From positions 1-64,000 of the forward strand of contig JAKAAX010000008.1 in NCBI GenBank assembly GCA_021802125.1: a stretch of 64,000 nucleotides of DNA. The letters run 5' to 3'. The notes below the pieces were generated by a model. It saw only the letters and a program-made list of their open reading frames with translations. It did not search any database and was not told the DNA's origin. Position 1 is the stretch's first letter. Each line of letters begins with the position of its first letter. A program made the position numbers and the translations under genes. Source of the stretch: Thermoplasmata archaeon. GTDB lineage: Archaea > Thermoplasmatota > Thermoplasmata > Lutacidiplasmatales > UBA184. This document shows, in pieces, positions 53,088-61,507 of the stretch.

Positions 53088-54497
53088 CTACTCGGGGATC
53101 GGGGCGTAGCCTCGACCGGAGCCGGTGCCCCCGTCCGCCGGGGGCTTGCCGTCGAACCGCCAGAGGTCCGTCTGCCCGAAGGTCCGCTGACGGGAGAGCG
53201 GATGGAGCGTGGAGTCCTCCTCGAGCACGCGGAGCGTCTCGTGGGTGGGGACGGCGGAGGCGATGAGACGGGTTCGCCCGCGCCGCCCACCGGAGTGGAT
53301 CTCCGTGTGGACCAGGCCCAGCGACTCGAACTCGGTCACGTAGTCGGCGACGGTCCGTGTCCCCAGAGGCTTGTGCCCGAGCTGGTGGCAGAGGGTCGCG
53401 TAGCCGTGGTAGACCTCTCCCATCGAGACCCCTTCTCCCCGGCGCTTCTCCGACAGGGAGATGACGACCCAGAGGAGGATCTTGTGCTGGAGCGTGAGCT
53501 TGCGGACGCAGTCCGCGATCACGTCCAGCTCCAGGCGGTTCTTCGCCTGGATGACGTGCTCGCTGCGGATGGTCTGGGCGTCCAGCTGGTCCGCGACCTC
53601 GGCGGACTTCCGGAGCAGGGCCAGGGCCCGGCGCGCGTCCCCATGGTCCTGCGCCGCGTAGAGGGCGCAGCGGTCGAGCGCCTCCGTGTCGAGCGCCCCC
53701 TCGACGAAGACCTCGGCCGCGCGCTCCTTCAGGATGTCGCGCAGCTGAGGCTGGGTGTAGGGGGCGAAGGAGACCTTCTCCTCGCTGAGCCGGCTCTTCA
53801 CCCGGGCATCGAGCCGCTGGGCGAACTGCAGGTCGTTGGAGATCCCGATGATGCCCACCCGGGCCTCCTTCAGGTCCCGATTGATCTGGGCGAGGGTGTA
53901 GAGGATGTTCGTCCCGGCGTCGCTCCCGCCGTTCTTCCCGAGACAGTCGATCTCGTCCAGGACCAGAAGCAGGACACCTCCGCGGCGGTCGGAAAGGCGG
54001 CAGAGCGCCTGGTAGACACGGTCCTGCGACCAGCCGGTGGGGATCTGGTCCTCACCATCGAGACCGCGCTGGATCACCTGGTTGGCGAGGTTCTGGAGCA
54101 CCGCGTACTCCCCGTTGATGTTCGCGCAGTTGAGGTTGAGGAAGGTCACCTGCGACTCGGGCGGGAGGCGCTTCGCGAACTCTTTCTGGACCTGGGTCAG
54201 GACCGCGCTCTTGCCCGTGCCCACCTTCCCGTAGATGAACAGGTGGGAGGGGAGGTTGCCCCGGATGGCCGGGGCCAGCACTCGGAGAACGTCGCGGATC
54301 TCCGTGTCGCGATGGAGGAGACGGGAGGGGATGTAGTCCTCCTGCAGCGGGCGGAGGCTGCCCTTGTAGAGATGGCTCTTGTGCTTCAGGACCTCGTCAA
54401 AGACGTCCCCGGGGGTGGCGGGGTTCCCCGCGGGAGCCCCGTTCCCCGACGGCGTGGGCGGAGCGTTGTCTAGCTGAAGGTCGCGCGGCTGGTCCAT
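53088..54497 (-). CDS. cdc6: Orc1/Cdc6-family replication initiator
   Basis: The 469-residue AAA+ protein binds the replication origin and loads the MCM helicase. Walker A is GKVGTGKS (90-97), Walker B is LVLDEID with D181, and the sensor-2 region includes GDARRALALLRKSAEVA. The C-terminal winged-helix domain (about 325-420) recognises origin DNA. The first 30 residues and the last 30 are low complexity. The gene is divergent from the MAT gene; archaeal origins often lie next to such genes, so the 278-base gap between them deserves attention. A TATA-like stretch GGCTTAATTG lies about 64 bases upstream. Confidence 0.95.
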   Translation of the reverse strand: MDQPRDLQLDNAPPTPSGNGAPAGNPATPGDVFDEVLKHKSHLYKGSLRPLQEDYIPSRLLHRDTEIRDVLRVLAPAIRGNLPSHLFIYGKVGTGKSAVLTQVQKEFAKRLPPESQVTFLNLNCANINGEYAVLQNLANQVIQRGLDGEDQIPTGWSQDRVYQALCRLSDRRGGVLLLVLDEIDCLGKNGGSDAGTNILYTLAQINRDLKEARVGIIGISNDLQFAQRLDARVKSRLSEEKVSFAPYTQPQLRDILKERAAEVFVEGALDTEALDRCALYAAQDHGDARRALALLRKSAEVADQLDAQTIRSEHVIQAKNRLELDVIADCVRKLTLQHKILLWVVISLSEKRRGEGVSMGEVYHGYATLCHQLGHKPLGTRTVADYVTEFESLGLVHTEIHSGGRRGRTRLIASAVPTHETLRVLEEDSTLHPLSRQRTFGQTDLWRFDGKPPADGGTGSGRGYAPIPE

Positions 54498-54636
54498 CGC
54501 ACCGTGAAGAAGAGACCGGCCCCGGGCCCCTCTTCGCGTGACCGACCCCGCATGAGCAATTAAGCCATGCGGCCAACGCCGGCAGACCTACGCGCGCGCA
54601 TGACTTCCGGCTCCTCAGAGTCACTCGGCAGCGAAG

Positions 54637-54653
54637 CTCCGGACCGGAGGGGA
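54637..54653. other. Dyad plus G-string, weak origin-recognition-box candidate
   Basis: CTCCGG-A-CCGGAG followed by GGG lies in the gap between cdc6 and the MAT gene. The form (short dyad, then a G-run) recalls the layout of archaeal origin recognition boxes, but the sequence differs from known boxes and only one copy is seen. No AT-rich unwinding element is evident. Confidence 0.2.
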
Positions 54654-54743
54654 TGCGCGAGGGCCTTTCCCGGGGTTTTGCACCAGAAGCAATCTCGAGG
54701 ACGGGGTGCGCCCGGTGCCCGAGGTTGCCGCCGACCCGGAAGG

Positions 54744-54753
54744 GCTTAAATTC
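54744..54753 (+). promoter_or_regulatory. TATA box of the MAT gene
   Basis: GCTTAAATTC is centred 27 bases before the ATG at 54776, indicating a leaderless transcript and fixing the start. Confidence 0.55.
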
Positions 54754-54775
54754 GACCAGTCTCACGCCGACTTGC

Positions 54776-55981
54776 ATGCCCGCCGTCGAGCGCCATATCA
54801 CCGTGGAGCCGCTGAAGACCCAGTTCATCGAGGAGCAGCCCGTCGAGCTCGTCGAGCGCAAGGGGCTCGGCCACCCGGACAGCATCTGCGATGGGGTCTC
54901 CGAAGCCGTGAGCCGTGCCCTCTCGAAGATGTACCTGGACGAATACGGGCGCATCCTCCACCACAACACCGACGAGACCCACGTGGTCGGTGGCCAGGCG
55001 ACGCCGAGCTTCGGCAACGGCAAGATCGCCCATCCCGCCTACGTCTGCCTCGTCGGGCGCGCCACCACCGAGGTGAACGGGGAGAAGCTTCCGTTCCGCC
55101 AGACCTCGATCGATGCCGCGAAGGCCTACATCAAGGGGGTCTGCTCCCACCTGGACGTCGAGAAGCAGCTGGACTTCGACTGCAAGATCGGCCAGGGGTC
55201 GATCGACCTTCGGGGCGTCTTCGAGCAGGAGGGCCACCTGGCGAACGACACCTCCTTCGGGTGCGGCTACGCGCCGCTCTCGGAGACGGAGACGCTGGTC
55301 CTGGAGACCGAGCGTTTCCTGACGCTGAAGCTCAAGAAGAAGGTCCGGTCGCTCGGCGAGGACGTCAAGGTCATGGGATGCCGCCGGGGCGACGAGATCA
55401 AGCTCACCGTCGCCGCCGCGATGGTGGGTCGGGAGCTCAAGGGGCGGGACGACTACATCTCCGCGATCCGCGAGGTCCACGACGAGGTTGAGAAGAACGC
55501 CGGGAAGTACACCCGCCGCCAGGTCAGCGTCGACGTCAACACCGGCGACAACTACGACAAGGGCGTCTACTACATCACCGTGACCGGGCTCTCCCTGGAG
55601 AACGGGGATGACGGCTCGACCGGGCGCGGCAACCGTGTGAACGGGCTCATCACGCCCTACCGCCCGATGAGCATGGAGGCCACGAGCGGGAAGAACCCGG
55701 TGAACCACGTCGGGAAGATCTACAACCTGCTCTCGAAGGAGATCGCGAGCGACATCGTGAAGAAGGCCGGCGGGAACGTCAAGGAGGTCCACGTCCGGAT
55801 CCTCTCGCAGATCGGCAAGCCCGTCGACCAGCCCCTGGTCGCCGCCGTCAACCTCCTCGTCGCGGACGCGGCGAACAAGAGCGACGTCTACCGTCAGGCC
55901 CGTGAGGTGACCGACGGCTGGCTCGCCAAGGCTCACACGGTGCCCCAGCTCCTGCTCACCGGTAAGCTCGCCACGTTCTGA
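54776..55981 (+). CDS. mat: Archaeal-type S-adenosylmethionine synthetase
   Basis: The 401-residue enzyme makes SAM from methionine and ATP. It is the archaeal type, with ERKGLGHPDSICDGVSEAVS, HHNTDETHVVGGQATPSFG, IGQGSIDLRGVF and the C-terminal GLITPYRPMSMEATSGKNPVNHVGKIYN. These differ from the bacterial enzyme. The ATG at 54776 follows a TATA box by 27 bases; the frame is open 41 codons upstream but without family similarity. It supplies the methyl donor whose by-product is handled by the SAH hydrolase encoded at 2.8-4.1 kb. Confidence 0.97.
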   Translation: MPAVERHITVEPLKTQFIEEQPVELVERKGLGHPDSICDGVSEAVSRALSKMYLDEYGRILHHNTDETHVVGGQATPSFGNGKIAHPAYVCLVGRATTEVNGEKLPFRQTSIDAAKAYIKGVCSHLDVEKQLDFDCKIGQGSIDLRGVFEQEGHLANDTSFGCGYAPLSETETLVLETERFLTLKLKKKVRSLGEDVKVMGCRRGDEIKLTVAAAMVGRELKGRDDYISAIREVHDEVEKNAGKYTRRQVSVDVNTGDNYDKGVYYITVTGLSLENGDDGSTGRGNRVNGLITPYRPMSMEATSGKNPVNHVGKIYNLLSKEIASDIVKKAGGNVKEVHVRILSQIGKPVDQPLVAAVNLLVADAANKSDVYRQAREVTDGWLAKAHTVPQLLLTGKLATF

Positions 55982-56044
55982 GGGGGCCTGGGAGCGGGGT
56001 CCGACGGGGAGTTCCCTCGGACCCCTTTCCCTCCGGGACCGGCC

Positions 56045-57406
56045 TTGCGCGTCTACGTTGAGGCCTTCGGATGCGCCCAGAACCTCGGCGAGGCCGAGGC
56101 CCTGAAGGACGTCGCGCGGGAGAACGGCCACACGCTGGTCGCCTCCCCCTCCGACGCGGAGGTGGGCCTGCTGGTCACCTGTGCCGTCATCGGCACGACC
56201 GAGGAGCACATGGTCGAGCGCTGGCGGCAGCTCTCCGACCAGCTCCCGAACACCATCGTCACCGGATGCATGGTCCCCCTGCGCCAGGCCCGGCTTGTCT
56301 CGGAGGGCGGGCGGGGGAGGACCCATCTGCTCCCGATCCGCGCCCAAGAGCGCCTGCCGGACCTGCTCCGCGACCTCTCCGGGCCGACGCCCTCCCCGTC
56401 CCCTCTCGACCGGGCCCCCGCGGGCCCATCCGCGCAAGACCGAGGGCTCCTGCAGATCGCCGGTCCCGAACCCCCCTCCTCCGGCCTGGTCCACCGGGAG
56501 CTCGTGCTCGCCCAGGGATGCACCAGTCACTGCAGCTACTGCTTCTCTCGACTGGCGAGGGGTACGCTGAAGAGCACTCCGCTCCCTCGTCTCTTGGCCT
56601 CTGCGCGGCTCGCCTTGCGGGCCGGGGCGGTCGAGCTCCGGTTGAGTTCCCTGGACACGTCGTGCTGGGGAGAGGATTGGAGCGAGGAAGGGCCACGTCT
56701 CCCTGACCTCCTTCGGGAGGTCGACGCGCTCCCCTCCGAGCAGGACTTCCGGGTCCGGGTCGGGATGATGAGCCCGCAGACCCTGGAGAAGTTCGCGCCG
56801 CAGTACTTCGCCGAGCTCGGACGGCTCCGCCACCCCTTCCGGTTCCTCCACCTACCCGTTCAGTCGGGCTCCGATCGCGTCCTGGAGGGGATGCGCAGGG
56901 GGTACACCGCCGCCACCTTCCGCCGCCTGGTCTCCTTGGCCCGCGACCTGGTCCCCGAGCTGACCCTCTCCACGGACGTCATCGTCGGCTTCCCCGGCGA
57001 GACCGAGGGCGACCACGAGGCCACCCTTCGGCTCGTGGAGGAGGTGGAGCCGGAGATCCTGAACGTGACCCGGTTCTCCCCGCGTCCCCTGACCCCGGCG
57101 GCCCGGCTCCCTCCCCTCGTGAGCCGGGTCGTGAAGGAGCGTTCACGCGAGCTCACCCGGCTTCGCCTTCGGCTGGCCCGGGCCCGGATGGAGCGGTGGG
57201 TGGGCAGGCAGGGCCAAGCGGTCGTCACCGAACACGGCCCGCAGGGCACGAGCGTCGCCCGTCTGTCGAGCTACCTGCCCGTCGTGCTCCCCGAGCGGCT
57301 CCCTCTCCGCACCTGGACCGAGGTCGTGGTCCACGGCGCACGCTCCACCTACCTTCTGGGGGAGGTGGTGCCCGGGACGTTCTTGGGGGGTCGTCCCACG
57401 CCTTGA
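56045..57406 (+). CDS. tRNA-t6A37 methylthiotransferase (CDKAL1/MtaB-like)
   Basis: The 453-residue enzyme adds a methylthio group to t6A37 in tRNA. The UPF0004 domain carries three cysteines (C10, C46, C75) for the auxiliary cluster; the radical SAM motif is CTSHCSYC (C159, C163, C166). HLPVQSGSDRVLEGMRRGYT and DVIVGFPGETEGDH are family blocks, and the last 65 residues form a TRAM RNA-binding domain. An Arg/Pro/Ser-rich insert near 112-135 is unusual. Start is TTG at 56045. It lies 63 bases after the MAT gene on the same strand, so its cosubstrate supply is encoded next door. Its substrate t6A is made by Kae1. Confidence 0.93.
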   Translation: MRVYVEAFGCAQNLGEAEALKDVARENGHTLVASPSDAEVGLLVTCAVIGTTEEHMVERWRQLSDQLPNTIVTGCMVPLRQARLVSEGGRGRTHLLPIRAQERLPDLLRDLSGPTPSPSPLDRAPAGPSAQDRGLLQIAGPEPPSSGLVHRELVLAQGCTSHCSYCFSRLARGTLKSTPLPRLLASARLALRAGAVELRLSSLDTSCWGEDWSEEGPRLPDLLREVDALPSEQDFRVRVGMMSPQTLEKFAPQYFAELGRLRHPFRFLHLPVQSGSDRVLEGMRRGYTAATFRRLVSLARDLVPELTLSTDVIVGFPGETEGDHEATLRLVEEVEPEILNVTRFSPRPLTPAARLPPLVSRVVKERSRELTRLRLRLARARMERWVGRQGQAVVTEHGPQGTSVARLSSYLPVVLPERLPLRTWTEVVVHGARSTYLLGEVVPGTFLGGRPTP

Positions 57407-57413
57407 TATCTAC
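57402..57413 (+). promoter_or_regulatory. TATA-like box of the Lrp gene
   Basis: CTTGATATCTAC overlaps the stop codon of the methylthiotransferase gene and is centred 26 bases before the GTG at 57434, supporting a leaderless transcript from that codon. Confidence 0.45.
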
Positions 57414-57433
57414 GAAAATCGCTATCCTTGGTC

Positions 57434-57934
57434 GTGGACGACACCGACCGTCGCATCCTCCAGTTGCTCAAGGAGGACGGACGAGCGACGAACGCCGAAG
57501 TCGGGACCAAGATCGGGCTCTCGGAGGGGGCCGTCCGACGGCGGATCGCCCGCATGCGGAACGAGGGCACGATCCTCCGCTTCACGGTCGTGACCCTTCC
57601 CCTCGGACCCGAGGGGCTGGTCCTGGTGCGGTGCCGCCCGGGGAGGACCGCTTCGATCCTGGAACACATCCGTCAGCGAGCCACGGAGGTCTTCGAATCC
57701 TCCGGCGAGTTCGACCTCGGCGCGATCATCGAGTGCGGATCCATGGACGCCCTCAACCGGGAGCTGGACGCGATCCGGGCCATGGACGGCGTGGACGCAA
57801 CGCTCACCCTCATCCGACTGACCCGCTGGCAGCGCGACGGCCCCGCTCCTTCCGGGGGGCACCCGGCCCCCAGCCCGCCTCGGGCTCCGGCCCAGGTTCC
57901 GCCCCGGCATCCAGGCGGGCCCAGGGCCCGCTGA
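57434..57934 (+). CDS. Lrp/AsnC-family transcriptional regulator
   Basis: The 166-residue protein has an N-terminal helix-turn-helix (DDTDRRILQLLKEDGRATNAEVGTKIGLSEGAVRRRIARM) and an RAM-type ligand-binding domain (about 50-135). The C-terminal 35 residues are Pro/Ala/Arg-rich and atypical. It would sense an amino acid or related metabolite and regulate transcription. GTG at 57434 is chosen from the TATA spacing; TTG at 57428 is two codons upstream. Its targets are unknown. Confidence 0.9.
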   Translation: MDDTDRRILQLLKEDGRATNAEVGTKIGLSEGAVRRRIARMRNEGTILRFTVVTLPLGPEGLVLVRCRPGRTASILEHIRQRATEVFESSGEFDLGAIIECGSMDALNRELDAIRAMDGVDATLTLIRLTRWQRDGPAPSGGHPAPSPPRAPAQVPPRHPGGPRAR

Positions 57935-58072
57935 CCCGCAACCCCTTCCCCTCAGCACCATGAGCGAGCTCACCCGTGGACCGGTCCCTCGGACGTGCCT
58001 CGGCTGCCGGGGCGGTCCTGGGCCTTCCCGCACGGAAGCGGGCCGGACGGGCCCGGGCGAGAGGATGGGCCG

Positions 58073-59275
58073 ATGATCTCCAACATGGGGCCGGTCTATC
58101 TCGGGATCACCCTCCTCTTCGTCCTGACGGTGATCCTGATCCTGCTCTGGCGGGTCATCGTCCCGATGTGGGTCCGCCGCCGCCAGAGCGACATCCAGTA
58201 CGGGCAGGCCTGGGTCGAGGACCGGGCGTGGAACCAGATCCAGGCCGGGAACGCCCTGGCCGACTTCCTTGACCGCGAGGGCGTCGACGTTCGCGAGGCC
58301 CGCTCGACGTTGGAGCAGGCGCTCGGCAAGTACGAGATGAAGCGCTTCGGGGAGGCCCAACGCATGGCCAAGCAGGCCTCCGACAGCCTGGCGGAGAAGC
58401 GACGGAAGAGCAAAGCCTCCGAGGGCCATACCTCCTCAGGACCCGTCGCGAAGATGATCGAGACCCCGGAGCCGGAGCCACCGGTCTATCGCGACCTTGC
58501 GCACCGGGTGGGGGACCCCGAGCCCGACCCGCCTACCCCCGTTCCGACATCATCGACCTCAGCTCCCACCACTAGGCGCGCAGCGGCTCTGCCCATGGAG
58601 GCTCCGCACCCACCGACCGACCCCTCGGGAGCCCAGCGCCGCACGGAGGACGACGAGGGGGAGCGGTCTCCCGCGCTCGACACCTCCGCGGACGCTGAGG
58701 AAGGGACGCTCCACGCCGAGCGGGCCAAGCGGCCCAAGGACTACATGGAGGCCCGGTTCATGCTCGCCTCGCTCCAGGAGGACCTGAGGGGAGCTCCCCC
58801 CGAGCGCCAGGCAAGCCCGGAGTTCCGCGAGGCGCGTGACTGGGCCCAGAAGAGCCAGGGGGCCTTCGATCGGAAGGATTACACCGAGAGCCTGCGCCTG
58901 GCCATGCGCGGTCGCCGCCGGCTTGGGGGCACGGGCATCTCCACGATCAGCGTCGGCGCGGGCACAGTCGTCGAGGCCCCTCCCGAGGAGATCTCTCCCA
59001 CCGCGCAGCGGTCCTCCGCCCCTCCGCACTCCGCGCTCAGCACGACCCCGGGGACGGCGCCCCGGCTCTCCCCGAGCTCGCCCGCCTCCAACTCCCCCCC
59101 GTCCGCCTCACCCATGGTCTCCTGCGGTCGGTGCGGCCGCGTGAACAGCCCCGGGGACCGGTTCTGCCGCGGGTGCGGCGCGCCGCTCGCCCAGCCGAAG
59201 TGCCCCCGGTGCCAGAAGCCGGTGGAACCCACCGACAAGTTCTGCCACGGCTGCGGGGCACCTCTCGGAGGTTGA
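58073..59275 (+). CDS. Membrane-anchored protein with C-terminal double zinc ribbon
   Basis: The 400-residue protein has one N-terminal transmembrane helix (about 8-30), then a helical cytoplasmic region in which two similar segments occur: EARSTLEQALGKYEMKRFGEAQRMAKQASDSL and ASPEFREARDWAQKSQGAFDRKDYTESLRLAMRG. A long Pro/Ser/Thr linker separates them. The C-terminus has two zinc ribbons, CGRCGRVNSPGDRFCRGCG and CPRCQKPVEPTDKFCHGCG. It may be a scaffold at the membrane. ATG at 58073 follows GAGGATGG; the frame is open upstream to 57995. It ends 36 bases before the convergent nreA stop. Confidence 0.8.
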   Translation: MISNMGPVYLGITLLFVLTVILILLWRVIVPMWVRRRQSDIQYGQAWVEDRAWNQIQAGNALADFLDREGVDVREARSTLEQALGKYEMKRFGEAQRMAKQASDSLAEKRRKSKASEGHTSSGPVAKMIETPEPEPPVYRDLAHRVGDPEPDPPTPVPTSSTSAPTTRRAAALPMEAPHPPTDPSGAQRRTEDDEGERSPALDTSADAEEGTLHAERAKRPKDYMEARFMLASLQEDLRGAPPERQASPEFREARDWAQKSQGAFDRKDYTESLRLAMRGRRRLGGTGISTISVGAGTVVEAPPEEISPTAQRSSAPPHSALSTTPGTAPRLSPSSPASNSPPSASPMVSCGRCGRVNSPGDRFCRGCGAPLAQPKCPRCQKPVEPTDKFCHGCGAPLGG

Positions 59276-59311
59276 CCTCGCGCCTCCCTTCGAAGGAAGG
59301 ACGGGAAGCTC

Positions 59312-60634
59312 TCAAACGAAGTCGTCGAGCCGGCGCTGATGCTTCCAGTCACGGAGCCAGTGGCTCTGGCGGAGCCACCGACCCACGGGGATCTCGAAGA
59401 AACAGGAGATGCGTCGGAAGACGTCCTCGAAGGTCGCGAGCTTCTCGGGCGTGCCCTGGAGCCCCGCCCTGACGTGCTCCCGAACGTTCCAGACCCCGAG
59501 GGGCATGACCTGGTCGGGGTGGGTCTCTCGGAGGACCACGACCCCCGCCTGGCGCTGGATGCGTTCCAGGTGCTCGCTCGCCGCGAGACGGGCCGCGTAG
59601 TAGCATCCCCCCATCCCGGCGTACGTCGTGCGGCCCTGGTTCCCCTCCCAGTCGCCGAGCATGGCCACCTGCTCCCCCGTCGGGTTCCAGAGCGTCCCGG
59701 GGTACCAAGCCTCGATCGACTCGTACCTCCAGTACCCTGGTAGGAGGAGGAGGAACCATCGGTCCCCCAGCGCCTTCATGGTGTAGAGCTGGAACTCCGA
59801 GAGCTCCGGCAGCTGGCGTACCCTCTCGAGGTTCTCCTTCGACAGCAGGTCGTCGACGGCGGTGATCGACCATCGGGTCGGAACGAACTTCCGGTGACCC
59901 CTGCGCCCTAGCACCCCGGCGCTGAAGGCCCTCTGGATGCGGGTGACGGACACGTCCTTGTCGTAGAGCTCCGTCACACCGACCCTCGCGGTCGCGTGGA
60001 GGTCTCCCGTGGCCTTCTCCAGCCGGGCGTCGACCTTGCGGACCTCCACCTCGAAGTCCTCGAGAGGGGCGGAGGCCCCGAACGGCGGGGCCTCGTCCGA
60101 GAGCTCGAGCCGGATCCGGGGAGGGCGACGGAAGTGCGCCTCGGTCTCCGCGCTCTCCTCTGCGATGGAGACCAGTTGGAGCTCCTCCACCAACTTCCCC
60201 CCGGACTCCGCCTCGGTCACCTTCACCGGGGCCACCCCGCGGACCAGGGAGGAGCGGTAGCCCACGATCTCCTGGAGAGGACGGCCCACCCAGGATTCGG
60301 GCGTATCGTAGAGGAGCGTGTCCCCGTGCTCGGGAGCGAGGAGCGGTCCCACGTTGACGTAGGGATACCCGATGCGACCGACGAAGATCCCCGGGGGAGT
60401 GCTGCCGTCCCAGTCCTTCTGCCCCAGCATCGGGAGGGTCTTGCCGAGGGCGTTGTAGCGGATGAGCAGCGGGCAGACCGGTTTGCCGCAGAGCAACTGC
60501 GCCGACCGGCAGCGGAGGCACATCGTCGGGTCCTCGCGAAGCCCAGGGATCGTCCAGATGAGCGAAGGGTCCGGCGCCACTCCCGGGAGGGGAGGGAGGG
60601 CCTTCCGGCCCGGGACCAGGGAGGCTTCGCTCAT
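59312..60634 (-). CDS. nreA: NreA-family DNA repair protein
   Basis: The 440-residue protein belongs to the archaeal Nre family implicated in DNA repair. The N-terminal cysteine cluster CLRCRSAQLLCGKPVC (C39, C42, C49, C54) probably binds zinc. Conserved stretches include FVGRIGYPYVNVGPL, VSVTRIQRAFSAGVLGRRGHRKFVPTRWSITAVDD and AGMGGCYYAARLAASEHLE. The protein ends in QRRLDDFV, a PIP-box-like motif known in NreA homologues to bind PCNA. A TATA-like box lies about 34 bases upstream of the ATG and may be shared with tRNA-Pro. Confidence 0.93.
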   Translation of the reverse strand: MSEASLVPGRKALPPLPGVAPDPSLIWTIPGLREDPTMCLRCRSAQLLCGKPVCPLLIRYNALGKTLPMLGQKDWDGSTPPGIFVGRIGYPYVNVGPLLAPEHGDTLLYDTPESWVGRPLQEIVGYRSSLVRGVAPVKVTEAESGGKLVEELQLVSIAEESAETEAHFRRPPRIRLELSDEAPPFGASAPLEDFEVEVRKVDARLEKATGDLHATARVGVTELYDKDVSVTRIQRAFSAGVLGRRGHRKFVPTRWSITAVDDLLSKENLERVRQLPELSEFQLYTMKALGDRWFLLLLPGYWRYESIEAWYPGTLWNPTGEQVAMLGDWEGNQGRTTYAGMGGCYYAARLAASEHLERIQRQAGVVVLRETHPDQVMPLGVWNVREHVRAGLQGTPEKLATFEDVFRRISCFFEIPVGRWLRQSHWLRDWKHQRRLDDFV

Positions 60635-60663
60635 GGCAACAGGCTCGAAGAACGGGAGTGGGA

Positions 60664-60672
60664 CTCAAATAG
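60664..60672. promoter_or_regulatory. AT-rich box shared by nreA and tRNA-Pro
   Basis: CTCAAATAG (plus strand) is centred 34 bases before nreA on the minus strand and about 43 bases before tRNA-Pro on the plus strand. It is the only AT-rich element in the 76 bases between the two genes. Confidence 0.4.
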
Positions 60673-60710
60673 GGCTACTAGATGGTGAAACGGTCCGCGC
60701 GATGCGGCAT

Positions 60711-60785
60711 GGGACTGTGGGCTAGCTTGGTCTAGACTTGGGCGTTCGGGACGCTCAGACTCCGGTTCAAATCCGGACAGTCCCA
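60711..60785 (+). tRNA. tRNA-Pro (CGG anticodon)
   Basis: The acceptor arms GGGACTG (60711-60717) and CAGTCCC (60778-60784) pair perfectly, with discriminator A. The anticodon stem GGGCG/CGCTC encloses TTCGGGA with anticodon CGG and G37, as usual for tRNA-Pro. The T loop is TTCAAAT in a CCGG/CCGG stem. There is no intron, and CCA is not encoded. It reads CCG codons. Confidence 0.93.
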
Positions 60786-60997
60786 TCCAGCCACCCTCAA
60801 CTTGGAGGCTAGCGCCTCCAACCCCGCCTATACTTGCCCCCACGCCAACGAACACCCTTGACTGCCGTCCTCCCTGGTGTCAACCTCACCCTCGATACCC
60901 TGAGCGCCCCCGGCACCCAGTCTGTCCGACGTTTCAATCCATGTCGGTTGTACGGAAGCTCAATGCGGAGGAAGCGGCGCTTGAGCCGGACTGGCTA

Positions 60998-61507
60998 TCA
61001 CTTCGACAGGGGTACGAGTTCGCCGTTCGGGCCTCGGTAGGGTTGGAACCCGAGGTGCTGAAGAAGGATTGGAGAAACCGGCCATCTTGGACAGAAGGTA
61101 TTGACCAAGATCGCTTTCGCCTGCTCAGTGCTCGCGGTGGCACCAACGGAACTCGCGCCCTGGAACGGAAACCAGACTCTCCCCGCTGAAACTCCGTCTG
61201 GTGCCCCTAGGGCGGACCAAGGACAGAACCGCTGATACCAGAACGCGCGGAAGGTCACTCCGTCGGAGGAGATGCCGACAACACGTGGGGTCGAGCCCCA
61301 CACCAATCCAACCATGAAAGCGAACCAGAAGAGTTCCGCCCAACCAACCAGCTCAAGAAGTGCCTCCAACCCCAGAACCGAGACGGACCGAGCCCCAACC
61401 AGGAGAACTGAGCCCACCGCGATGATGGCGCCCATCCCTAGAGTCAGTGCCAGAAACCCACGGGGCCAGCCACTCCCCGGAATCCATGTTACCGGTGCTG
61501 GGCCCAT
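60998..61507 (-). CDS. Two-helix membrane protein with PH-like soluble domain
   Basis: The 169-residue protein has two hydrophobic helices (about 17-40 and 45-68) and then a soluble beta-rich domain beginning VGISSDGVTFRAFWYQRFCPWSALG, which resembles bacterial-type PH domains seen after transmembrane pairs. The C-terminal segment STEQAKAILVNTFCPRWPVS looks like a conserved helix. The family is not firmly recognised. Codon use is less GC-rich than in the flanking genes. Confidence 0.6.
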   Translation of the reverse strand: MGPAPVTWIPGSGWPRGFLALTLGMGAIIAVGSVLLVGARSVSVLGLEALLELVGWAELFWFAFMVGLVWGSTPRVVGISSDGVTFRAFWYQRFCPWSALGAPDGVSAGRVWFPFQGASSVGATASTEQAKAILVNTFCPRWPVSPILLQHLGFQPYRGPNGELVPLSK

